Notes under the pieces: model-generated
Database searches by the model: none
Told to the model about the DNA's origin: nothing
What the model saw: only the letters and a program-made list of their open reading frames with translations
In this document: piece by piece, positions 23,641 to 35,400 of the stretch
Numbering within the stretch: position 1 is the stretch's first letter
Layout of the letters: the number at the start of each line of letters is the position of its first letter
NCBI GenBank assembly: GCA_004794785.1
Contig: SJOL01003717.1
Location: 16,551-80,550 of the forward strand
Length of the DNA: 64,000 bases
Reading direction: 5' to 3'
Source: Opisthorchis felineus
Lineage: Eukaryota > Platyhelminthes > Trematoda > Opisthorchiida > Opisthorchiidae
Translations under genes and position numbers: made by a program

Positions 23641-25782
23641 TCTTTCGTCGAGCTTGTTTGCTTCACAAAGTTTGAACTTAATATTGTGCGCTACGATAAG
23701 GTGCATTGAGAGCCAGTATCCAGACAGTTTTGGCTTGTTATAATGGTGTCATTGGCGACATAATGACGCGCACCTGTTTTAATAGAAACCGCCAGATCAA
23801 TGGTTACTTAATTTGTTAAAGTGCACATTTTGAGCAAAATATCCATTGAATGTTTGCTGTCAAGTGTGTTACGCAACCCGTAAGCCAACAGCTGCATGCA
23901 GTGTAGTTTGATGTCTTTCTTGAGAAACGTAACTTTATTTTAGGCTCTTCTCTTTTGTGTATCTTGATTCGTCACTATAAAATGATCTGCTTAGCAGAAC
24001 CTTCGCGAATTATATAAGATTTTTGTTCTAAAATCGCTACGCTGCGCATCAGAAACCCATGAAAACTTTGCAGCAAAGCAGACTTTGGAAAACAGTTCAA
24101 TGAAATGAACCAGGATTTTGCTTTACGCCATGTACTGCTAAATATTATGCCATCGCTTTCCCAATTCACCGGTAAAGCAGATCAAGAAATGCCAGGTTAC
24201 TCTTCCATATTTGGCGAGACATTACCATTCACTCTCTGAAGTGATAACTTGGGCAAAATAGAATTATCTGAAGTAACACGTATTTCGCTTCGCGACGGAT
24301 AGTATCACACGATATGCGATTACTCACACGAAACATACTGACTATAGGTGATAGATTAGCGATGCCACAAATCCCATAGTGTATGTGTCAACTGTTATTT
24401 GTTCCTGTGATAAATTAATCACCCCTTTGCTCCCCCATGTTTTTATTCTTCCGCATTCCAGCTTCTGTATATGAATATTGCAGACATTAGGACTCTTCTA
24501 CGTGCTACAACATAAGTTTCGTGGGATGCCTAACCGAAGGCTGCTTTTAGGATACGTGGTAAACGGTGGCAAACCATACTTCTCAGTAGACCTCAATATC
24601 AAAGCATCGGTGGAAGAATATTTGGGTTTTATGGTTGTTGCCTACGCAACCAAGAGAAATAAGCTAATAAGCATATCCAGAAAGATGCCAGGCAAAATAT
24701 TCAATTCCAAAATAGTTTGATGCTAATAAGTATACAAATGACAAAGTGTTAACGTGATATAAACTGCATCCATAATGAACGACGAACTAATCGATTGAGC
24801 GTGAAACATGGTTGGAAACACTTTCTTGGGAGGGGTTAAGGAATATGACTCTGTCCTAATATATGTTAGAATAAACAATAGACGTATATAGACTACATGA
24901 TTAGAATAAACTTGAGTCCAAAATTTTGAGCAGTGAAAAATTACATCACGGAAAAGTACAACACCCTACGTTTTATCCAAACAAAAGCAGGAGTGCTTTA
25001 AGTTCCTGGTCTGACTAATAAACCACGATCTATCTAAATGAATTTGGCTTGGTTCGAATGAAGGATGCATTTAGAAAACTCGATTTACATGAACGAATGA
25101 TGAATAATTTTAGTTACTCAAATATTGGGAATCAGCAAGAATTGAACAATATATCTGCATTTTATTTATCATACGTCATCCACTGAAATATATTAAATAG
25201 TTGATATTGTTTCTAACTACCTGCAGAGCACGTATGCATAATTTTCGAAAAAAAGGTTATTTTAACCTTGTCGCATGTAGCTGATTTCTGTGAGACCCTG
25301 CGAGGACAGCAAAATCTGCTGGCTTCCACCTAGCGGTGGTACTGGAGACCCGACGTGTCAATTTCCATTAGGATTTGGGAAAACATCAAGTGAAAATAAC
25401 GTATCATAGTCGTTTTTCACGACCCTGCACTGTAATCGAAATACGAAATTCAGATATGGGAAAACTTGAAATAATTTATTGCGGATGTCCGTATTCTGTA
25501 CGCGTAAACATACAAAACTGTCACAGTCTTGATCCACGAAACGCAGTAACTTCAGTCTTCGAGCACTGGGTTCGGCGCGCTTACAAAGGGAGCTTGAATC
25601 ATGCTGGACATTATGATAATGCCTCACTCAGTGGCTCACCGCATCTTTAGCAGCAGAAAGATACTAGATTTCAACACTGATGCTTTACGGCCGTAAAAGT
25701 GTCATGGTTGTACGTGGGCTGGGATACGGTTAGGGCGCCTACCGCCAGACAGGAAGACGAAAAGTGTCCTCAACCACAGCCT
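23641..25782. other. Flank between D copy 2 and A copy 2
   Basis: A patch near 24,190-24,240 (ATGCCAGGTTACTCTTCC, GACATTACCATTCAC) resembles the 3-prime part of D copy 3 (28,140-28,180), so some D sequence is duplicated here. Open frames at 24,478-24,720 and 25,375-25,650 have no motif I recognise. Confidence 0.35.
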
Positions 25783-26575
25783 ATGGCGGGAAATGCAATG
25801 AATTAGCTTTTCTACGAAACAAGTTGCCACATGTTCCAACCCACCACCTGGATGACCAGGAAATTGTGTTCTTCAGTCATGTGGCGATTGAACAATGGTA
25901 TAAGAGACTGTGCATGTCGCCGGGACACCCCCAAATATAGCTCAGTTGGTCGATGAGATGCGCAAACCGTCACAACACGGTAGGCTTCAGCCTTTTCATG
26001 ACGGTGGCTAACCACGTACATGTACGTTTGATGGCTCGTGCTTTACTCATTTGTACGCAACAGTTGCATCGCAGGAAAGCTGCCCCATCCGACACTGGCA
26101 TATTAGAATACGTGTTCTTGTGGGAGTGTACGCACCTGAACTACTTGACCATATGTGGACGTGCTTCGTTTGCTGAACCTGGCTGTGATACTATGTCAAC
26201 CTGCTAAACCCAATGTGCACATTCTACGTTTAGAATGAACCATATTTAGTATATCTTCCACTACTATAGCCAACAAATAATCGAGACGGCATTCCATGCG
26301 TTTCGCTCAGGAATTAAAATAACATCTAGATCTTCTGACAAATTTTTAACTTTGGATTTACAGATCAGTTTGTAGATGCAAGCAACCTCACATGACAGAT
26401 CCGCGGCATGTTTTTGCTTCTGGTCGGTCCACTTAGCTCCCAAATGTCAAAAATTTACTTGGGGAATCTTGTACATGAAAGAGCTGTTTCACTAGCATTT
26501 GTGGCACACTAACAAACGCGGCAATTAGATAAGCCAAAATTTGTCCATTCAAGCCGAATAGATGTGGTTTTTAAT
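25783..26575 (+). repeat. Repeat A, copy 2
   Basis: Counterpart of 11,775-12,540 in the same direction; the similarity is strongest over GAGATGCGCAAACCGTCA to TTGTACGCAACAGTTGCAT. Just before this lies TAGCTCAGTTGGT (25,938-25,950), a perfect tRNA A-box consensus on the plus strand; copy 1 has TAGCGCAGTGTGTC there. A good B box does not follow on the plus strand. The minus-strand B-box-like GTGGGTTGGAAC (25,844-25,833) is kept. The open frame 25,953-26,207 parallels that in copy 1, but differences at non-synonymous sites dominate. Confidence 0.75.
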
Positions 26576-27199
26576 GCCGATAATTAGCTATCTATCCTGA
26601 GCCTTGCATTACGTCCGTGTCCGCTAAAATATCTTGCTGAGTTTCATATACATAAATCCTGCGACCGCATTTTCAGTAGATTTGTATTACACTCGAATGC
26701 AGCCATCCCGGCACAACTGGACAAGTCAATCGAAAATTGCCACAAATGATTTGCCTGTCTGGATTATCAGTAGGTACACTGTGATGGAAACAAATTCCTC
26801 ACAGCCTACTGAATGGAAAACCGCAACGTTTTTGCACCGACCTTTAACTGGAAGGTACTACGTAAGATGTTGTGTGTCATTATATATGGCAAGCAAACAG
26901 GTATCCACATTTCGACAGTTTCACTGTATTATATACATAGCTTCGGTCAGCATCACAATACAAGACTGAAAATTTTCTGTAAAGCTGAACTAGTTCGCAA
27001 GCAATTAGATAACGCGTGGGGCGGGCTAATATGATATACATTAAAATTAACATGTGTATAACACGTGCTTAGTTAAGCGTTCAGTCACGAGAGCGAAATC
27101 GCACATTGTGATGGAATACGTTTATTTCATATTTTATCAGCTTCCTTTTGATTGGGTGATGATGGCAGAGTCAGGATAGAGTGTATAAAATGCGGTGGG
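26576..27199. other. Unassigned spacer between A and D
   Basis: Extra sequence between the A tail and D copy 3; D copy 2 follows its A tail directly. It could be an insertion. A 111-codon frame (26,634-26,969) shows no motif. Confidence 0.35.
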
Positions 27200-28260
27200 G
27201 AAACGAGGTGGTCTCAATATGGAATACGGGTGCAAGTGTTTTTGTTCATCTCAAGTACTTATGATCATAGGATCAAGTTCAACCAAGGTTTTTGAACATT
27301 GCGATTTTATAGAACAGTGACTGACGTATTTTGGCCTTTCATTTCTCTGACACTGTTTCGTAATTCCGCCGCATGTGGAGCCGCCACATAATCCTTTGTC
27401 TTGCACGTTGTGGGTTTTTCCACCGTAATTGCGTCCACAAACAAGCGGTAAAATATATCCCTGTGCGAAGAGTTTGCTTGCTATGTAATGTGTGAATTTG
27501 TAGAAATTGCTTCGTATGAGATTAAGCCCGGGAATCACACGCGCAATAATGTAAGCGGTGCGCCAAATTATGGGTAGTAAGTTAGGAAAAGTTGAATATC
27601 ACCCAACTAAAAATAACTTTCATTGTGCTTGATGAAATTTGTGAAAAGGGGAAAACAAAAGGTTTGAAATGGGCGACTACTCGCCGTATATTATTCATGC
27701 TGACTCAGGATGTTGCTAACATGCGTAGGCCAGTTGCAAATATTTGATAGTCTAGGAGGAATCGAAACTCATTTCATAATATGAGCAGGTATACTAGTTA
27801 TTGACGCTAGAGCAGACTGCACTTTTATCGCACACAACCAAAGGCTCCGTATGTTGTCATCATCAATCGTGTAACCACTTTTGCAAGAAGCCCGAAATTC
27901 CTTTTATTCCAACACCAGCAAGGGCAGTCTGTTGCCATAAATATTGTATGGCATCCATATGACAAGCCGCTGGCAAGCGACATGTAACAGTTGAAAATAA
28001 ACTACCGCGGTAGCACAATGTGTATTGACAATTACATCAGACAACGCCCAGTATGCAAGATATAAGAAGGAATCATTTGTGTTTGTAACTAGGAGGTTAA
28101 ATTTAGGACATTAAGTGGGAGTGGCCCTAACACATGACAAATGCCAAGTTACTCATTGCTGACACGCTACCATTTACCTTGTGCAGTCAAGCAGTGAATG
28201 AACGGAGAAGGAACCTTCGTTGGTGCTTAAACGGGCATGCTATCCGCTAAGGAGAGTTTC
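27200..28260 (+). repeat. Repeat D, copy 3
   Basis: Matches copy 1 over the 5-prime part (CAATATGGAATACGGGTGCA, GATTTTATAGAACAGTGACT) and copies 1 and 2 over TCGTAATTCCGCCGCATGTG (27,359), AATAATGTAAGC, GGAAAACAAAAGGTTTG, TATTTGATAGTCTAGGAGG and CACACAACCAAAGGCTCCGT. The distance to copy 2 is 4,521 bases. This copy is the longest and shares segments with both others, so it best approximates the ancestral unit. Confidence 0.75.
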
Positions 28261-28634
28261 TTGTTTCGCAAAGTTGCTTTAATCAGTTAGTTAGCCATTA
28301 ACAGTCACTTCTTTACGCTAAGTAACCATTCATGTTTGGTATCTTCTTCGGCATCTAACTATACGTAGGGCTGCGGCGTGGTATATAGTTGCATGTGTTT
28401 CAAAAGCACCGTTGTGCCATCTTCGGGCGTAGCGTTCTAACCCGTGGGGCCATAAATCCAGAGGGGTTTCATTTAGTTCGTTTTAGGAATGCATGTCCAA
28501 GCTTTGTATTTTTGAGATAGAATAACTTACTTTCTGCTTCGATGGATTCGTTGTCGTCATGTGTTATGCGAGACATGTCTTTGAAACAAAGTTCATATCA
28601 TTGAGATTGCACAAGCTCGCCTCTTTCTAACATT
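28261..28634. other. No recognised feature
   Basis: The interval between repeats D and E holds no coding or repeat signal that I can support. Confidence 0.4.
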
Positions 28635-28705
28635 CCTTATGTTTTTGAAAAACCTAAGGCGATATGGTAAAATAATCATGTCGGCCAATAGGGAATTCTC
28701 GGACG
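28635..28705 (+). repeat. Repeat E, copy 2 (short)
   Basis: Counterpart of 13,990-14,055 (TTTTTGAAAAACCTAAGGCG, then ATATGGTAAAATAATCATG). It lies 1.28 kb after the central D landmark. Confidence 0.4.
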
Positions 28706-28896
28706 TCACAAATGCGCTAGATGTTTTTATCCGGCAGAATGAATGTTTGAGTTACCCCTGTAATAAACTTCGTGTTGACTCGTGGGCGGACACATTGTGG
28801 TTCATAATTATTTGAACCGTCGTGTGTGATTGTTGAGAGGACAACATACATATTTATTTTACAAAGTTTAAAACGTACTATCGAGTGCTGCAATGA

Positions 28897-29494
28897 GATG
28901 CGTTGGGGCCATTAAGCAAACACTTAGCTTGTTGTTATGATATTATCGGCGACACAGTTGCGCATCACTGTTTTATTTTAGCACAACGTGATCAAGGCTG
29001 CATCGAACTACTTAATTTGTCAGAGTGCAGAGTCATAGGTTCATTCAGAGTTTGCTGTCAGCTGAGATACGTTACCGTAGGCCAACATCTACATGCAGCG
29101 TATGAAGACCTGCTTATATCACGTAACTTCAAACAGGAAATATTTTTTGCACCCAAAATCAACCGCACTGCGTCCACAGGAACACCACACACAGTCATCA
29201 GAGTTCCCCTAGAGCGTGCTGACGACAACTCAGAGCAGCCGTACGGATGCTGTGGGACCACCACATTTTCCCCTGACTTGTGTGTATGTTCTTGTATACA
29301 GGCAATAGAACAGCCAACAAAAACAGGATTACATGGTATCATGTGCCGCAGCTCCGTGGGTGCCCAGTGTACAATCGAATTATTCTCAGGTGAACCAGGC
29401 CCACCTTTGAGTCCCGCAACTCAAAAGCTGTCGAGTGCGCGATCAGTCTTAGGATTACCAAACTTGAAACGACCACGCACATTCTCTTTATCCT
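28897..29494 (+). CDS. Candidate cellular exon, beta-propeller-like
   Basis: This is the longest open frame in the window, about 199 codons from just after a TGA (28,894) to TAA (29,494). The first codon used by a simple scan is TTG, not ATG. An exon starting at a splice acceptor (AG at 28,926-28,927) therefore fits better. CAG followed by GTGAAC at 29,387-29,395 is a plausible donor, giving an exon of about 460 bases. The peptide FILAQRDQGCIELLNLSECR followed by VIGSFRVCCQLRYVT alternates hydrophobic and polar residues as in WD40-like blades, and is rich in cysteine. I see a faint resemblance to the N-terminal propeller of HPS3 (BLOC-2 subunit), which is only a hint. No retroelement motif is present and no repeat partner was found. 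It could still be a chance frame. Confidence 0.35.
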
Positions 29495-32400
29495 AATGAC
29501 GATACGTATTTTGATCTTGGTTTTCCTCGTAGTTTATTTTTACTCTCCTGAACTCACGCGTTAAATGGATGTCCCCCGATTTTGTTTCAAACAACCACTG
29601 CAAAAGTTCGACCATACAACACTACCGTGTAAGCATGAAATTTATCATTCATTTATCATTTATCGTTTATCATTTTTATTCCCACGTGATTTTTAAGTTC
29701 GACCAAAAACCAGAATATCCGACGTTAGACCAAAACTTGCAAACATGCTTCAGTGGGTTGCATGATTCCATTGATTTATCCGTTCGGGCATGAGGAATAA
29801 ATACATCTCAAATTCGTTGTTTACGACTCGTAACAATCACCTACTGCAGCTGTCCTTTTTGAATTTTCCACTTTGCCAGATTTGGCAATCTTGCTACGCG
29901 ACTGGTTGTTAGCTACCAGAAGACCTATCCGCCGCAAAATTGCTGCGATATATCTATTCTGCGCTCTATTATTTCAACATGGTGAGCATGTTAAAATACA
30001 TTAAAACAAGTGAACTTACTTGGAGCTTTATTGTAGTTGTGGGGTAGTTGTGGACAAACTAAGATGTTCCCAGCAGGAGGGTGAAAATAGGTGCTGGAGT
30101 AATGGAACCAACTTAATGTTTACGCATCAAAGAGACCAAATATGGTGGGGAATGATATATTTGAAGCAGCAAGTGCATGCTACCGTGCAGAATCCTTGCA
30201 ATAGGCAGTTTAATTGTATGCTTTAAGATTGTGTGGTGGCCTGACAATAGAGCGAGGTCATGATTTATTGGATAGGCGCAACGTGTAAAGTTGGAGAACC
30301 AAAGCAAATATTTCCTCGATCGGGATAGCACAGATTGCGCATACAGTGCAGTAAGCCGGAAAGTCATGTGGTTTATTACTGCCGCTATTCACCTATGACC
30401 ACGCCGATAATTAAATACAATGCGGGAAATCATCGCTAAATCTGTCCTTTGTTTGAGTAACATCCTTGCATATATTTAGCCTCAACCTCTGCATTTATAT
30501 GATCCATAGGGCCCAATGGGGACATTCAGACCAATAGTAGTTTTCGTACAATTGTCTGCAAGAAAATGTTTCGCTGTTATTGTGGGGCCGAGTACTGAGA
30601 TTAATTATACCGAACCACATGCTGTAGCGTTGGTACCCCAAGGATGCATTGCGGGAGACGGAAGATGACTTTAGGTGCACTCAGCCTAGTACATCAACGC
30701 AGATTCAAATTGCCTCAAGCCTCACTACTCGGTCCAGGGAGGAATGAAGGTCCCCGTGTAAAGTGGATTCGTATCTTCATGTTTGCCTTTTGTTATGCTA
30801 AATTTCGGTAGGTTACCTGCGTTTCTATGGTGCTAGTTGTCATATCTACACACCACTCGGAATGCACACAATAGAACAGTGAAATATTGGTCATGTAGGA
30901 CACTTCATACCAAGAGCTACATTAAGGTTTCACCGTATGTTGTCGCAAAAATACCCCAGCGAGCCTGAATTTTGAATGTTTGCATCTTGTAATCGCACAA
31001 CGTGGATTGCTTTCCAACATCCGTGAGAGCACTTAACGGAGGCACCGATATTTTGAAGGAATCTCTACGATGCGCTGGGTGCTTTCTTTGACGGACTCTG
31101 AACCCAGACGCTTTTATGGTTGCATGTAGGAAGATGCAATGCTACTGAGGAGGAATGTAGTGATCACGTTTGGACGAAGCACAGACCCATAGCGGCAAAA
31201 TATTTAGCAGATGACAGTAGCTAGTACGCCGTCGAACGTCACCGGGAACGTCCGCTTCACAACTGTCGGACTGCGCTGTAATCAGCTGATAACCACTTTC
31301 TTTCACAAGGCTTCGGCCGTAACCATGAAGCAGTGAAACTACGTCTCCCTCTCTGTCATTGATGCCGGTGTTGTCGATGACATCTTGAAAATTCTAGGTA
31401 AATATTTACAGAATTGTATGCATGAAAATGCAAGCACAGCTGTAGTCGTAATGATCCAAAGTCTCTAAATGTGTTTCCTGCATGCATGTAACGCTTTCCC
31501 GTATAGTGATTTGTTAAGGGAGAACAATAAGCCGGCAAATCCTAGGTGTCAGCATATTGTGCAATCGCACATGCGTGATACATTACGATTAAAAAAATAC
31601 TGGCAATGCGAGAGCACACGGGCAATAGTTGAACAACTTCCATCTATATATGGATTCGCCCATAGTGCTGGATCATTTCATTTAGGTTAATGGGCAGTTC
31701 CGTAGAACGCTGCGCCACTTAATCAAATCGTGCTTACACTCATGAACAATACGTCGCTTTAATGCACACGAAAACCGTTCTGGTCCAAAAGCTCAGCTAA
31801 ACCTATGTTTCGCAAAACTCAGAACGTTTTCGCCCTGACTTTAGCTTCCCCGCTAAGACTGCAAATCACCATATTCCTCCATTGGTCAACTTGAATTATT
31901 TCCAACAGGTGATGAGCTTCCTCTTGCTTAAAAACGCCCAGAAAAAAAGTGACCAGCGGCGCGCGATCCCTTACACGTTCGACCCACTGGAGACGGAGGA
32001 AAATGGGCACCGGTCATTGTGGTTGCACGATATCCAATACAAACGTGTGAATTCTGTTTGAGCGTTAAAGTGCCGCGCGTTTCTTCTTTTGCAGCCCGCC
32101 CATTTCTGGTTCTTAAAAGCCGCGTGTACAATGTGTTAGGTCTACTCGGAGATGGGTGGGACTGTGAAATCCATGCGGAAGCACCAACTATCAACAGCGC
32201 CCATAAATGTAAAGGGGTAAACGTTAATGATATTGGAAAATGTTTGGCTTTCAGAACTTCCCTAATTAATTTGTTTATAAGTTTTTCGCGAAATGAAAAT
32301 CAGGCAGGTGGAACAAATCAAAACTGTTCATTGTCCGCCGATTGAAGGGACACAGGGTCCCCATAAATAATGTATCATATGCAAATTTGCCCGGCAATAA

Positions 32401-35400
32401 ACGGATGTATATAACGCAACGTAACTTCGTACAGCAGACTATTTTACTACGGGGACTCAGGGAACTCTGAGACCATCTGATCACAGTTGCTTTAAAAATG
32501 CCAACACAACGCATCACTATAGAGCGGGTTTGTGGGAACAGTAATTTTTCTGGTCAAGGTGGGCTAATCATCTGGGTTAATTTTGTTGTCATATAATATT
32601 CGACGGACACTCGAAAATATCGCATGCAAAATATAACACACTATGCAGCTGAGATATCCACTACCATGATTCGAAAAGATCGCCTCGATTTATCACCCCG
32701 TTCGACCACATTTCGCAGATTCATATTGTCCATTTGATCATTCACACCACCACATATTATTCTGCGGTCAATTCTAATCGGCTGCACTTGAAGGGACGAG
32801 GTTAAGCCACACTAGACGTAAACTTAAGGCAAAATAGTTATTGCCACTACCTAATGAAGCGAACCACAGGGCACTTATAGCTGAACCTTGTAGGGAATAC
32901 GGCGTTTACCCCAGATGATTTTTGTTGTGTATAAGAAATTCCCCACAATATTTGCAGGAGAATAGTCGCATATTTTATGGTTGCAAGGCAGCTATGCTTT
33001 TAAAACAAATGCCTGCCTGTTTAAATGATAGCAAACAAGGTGATCAAAATCGTTGCAACTCAGACAAGCTGGTCAAATGTAAAGCAAATTTATGACAAAT
33101 ACATTCGAAAACCGAGTTAGTTATATTTCATGAAAGCTGGAGCTACGTGATTTACAAGAGGAGATTCCAATTTCTGAATCCACTTCCTCAAATAATTACT
33201 AGGGATCAGACGAAAAGCTTCTATGCGAACTTGAACTGGTGTTATATTGAATGGCATCTACAATATTGCCCTCGTCTCCAGAAGTGTGGCCGGTTCACTG
33301 AGATGGCACCTTTATAACTCCACACATTGCGCTGACATGTGCAGCAATGTCAAAAGGGATTTCGTCAAGTTTGAAACCGATGTAGATCGCAGACAAAAAC
33401 GAGCAAACAACTCGTCAACAATCTCCGCTAATCATGTGCTGGAATATAATTGGCATCTAGACTGGTAAATGGAGTGCTATTTGTGGTTGATAATTACCCG
33501 AAATGGCAGATGCAACTGGAGTTCTGAATAAGGAACCCGACGGTCTCTCCAGCTGCTTCGCAAGCTCTCAACTGTTTTACTGTCTACAATTCCAAACAAA
33601 ATATCTGAGAAATGCACAGAATTGTAATGTTATATTGCCTAAATCTTTTAATTCCGCCGATTTTCTGAGGAGTGAAACCACCTAATCTGCGCGTGCATCT
33701 GTTTGCGTTGTGAACAGGTTCACTGGTTACAAGAATACCGATGATTCTTCTGTGTAAATGGTGTGAGCACAAAAAGCGCTTGTCTGGAGGACAAATTAGA
33801 TCTGATTGTTTCCTTGCATTTTTTTACAAGTTGCATCTCGGTACGTACGACAGTGGATAAAACGCCTTACCTCCGGTCGGTAAACTTCACTCTGTTACGT
33901 CCCGAACGATTTAAGTGCGGACCCACGCAAACATATTGCTTTCGGAAATGATGCGTTGTAATCAGCTCGCAAGTGAAACTGAAACCCTGCGAGCTTTGCG
34001 TCTGAAACATGACACATACCACGACTTTTGTTTATCACATTCAACGCGTTTTTGATTTTGGATTTACCACGTAAAGATTACCATGCATCATTTTCAAACT
34101 TGGACAGGTCAGATCCACGAATTTATTTGCTTACACCCTGAACACAGTCACAAGGGTGCGGAGTTTTAAACAGAAAGTGATCGCGCTTGGCTGCCGTTGA
34201 CATTTAGGTAACGAATTTGCCATCCCTCAGGTACTATAGTTATGCCGGTTGAGAATTTATTTTTAAGACCCCAGCATGTAAAACTGTAATCATTCTGGTA
34301 GACTCCTTGTCCAAAGACAGAGCAGTTTTACATCCACAGGAACAATTTTACGATTCTCTCTTAAGCGCGGTAATAAAAAGAATACGCACACACACATACA
34401 CATTATATTTAGCGTCAATATATCTGAATTGTGCACGGCATTTTAGGCATTTTCGAATCAACTTTGACAACAGTGGCAGAAATCCCATTCTCGAAGTCCC
34501 ACAACCGATTCCGTTCCCGGGCTCAAACATTACAATGTTTTGTTTAAAATTGGTAAGTGTGTATGGTTGCTGCCTTATTACTTTATGACGGGCTACAGGA
34601 CTCCTCATTAACTTAACGTGCGCGCTTGACTCAAGCAAGATGATTTCAGTAGTGCCCACAGATACCCTAAACTCAGGTGCAATGTTTCGCCGATTGCTTT
34701 TCTCCACATGTGGGCTGATATTTCCAAGTAACTCCTTTATTAGTTGTGTTTTTTGCGGTCGCTTTGTGGTGGAATTTCCATCCGGAATTTACGCAAACTG
34801 CATGCAGACGCACAATCTTAGTTTATAGGGTGTACCTCACTTTGAAACCCCATAACTTCAACATGAAACCTTGGACATTATTGGCAACAGTTATACGCCA
34901 GGGTTCGTCGATTACTTGGTTCCTATGCCACATAAATTTGCATCGTTCTGTAACTTTTGAGGGAATCCCGATAAAAACAGAGCGCTCTGCATATAAAAGA
35001 AAAAAATGACTTGGAAATCCTTCCGCCCTCCCGATTGGTGTCAAACCTTAAAAAGCGACAGTTCTACGTTGCCAAGAACGGTGGATCAATAATTGCCTTA
35101 TTTCAAGGGTTATTTTCCCGCCCACTAGCTAGGTTTTGAAGCAGAACCAAGGGCCACGGATAAATCAGACTAAGCTGACTTTACCTAGCTTTTACTGTCT
35201 TTCGCAATTACGGATGATGTGTGAAATTGCACGACTTCGTGGTCTTGCCTACACGAAATAAGCTTCGCTACCGCTCGCTTGAAGTATCCGCCAATGTTAA
35301 CACGCGCCGCGAATTAGGGTTGGATGTTCTTCCAGTAGAGAGTAGGGCGGTTGTTTATTTGTTTTCTTGTAAAGGAGCATACCACCAGAACTGCTTTAAA

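Noticed and set aside
31819..32345. Overlapping frames on both strands around 31.8-32.3 kb
   Set aside because: All frames look equally protein-like, which usually means composition rather than coding, and no motif was found.
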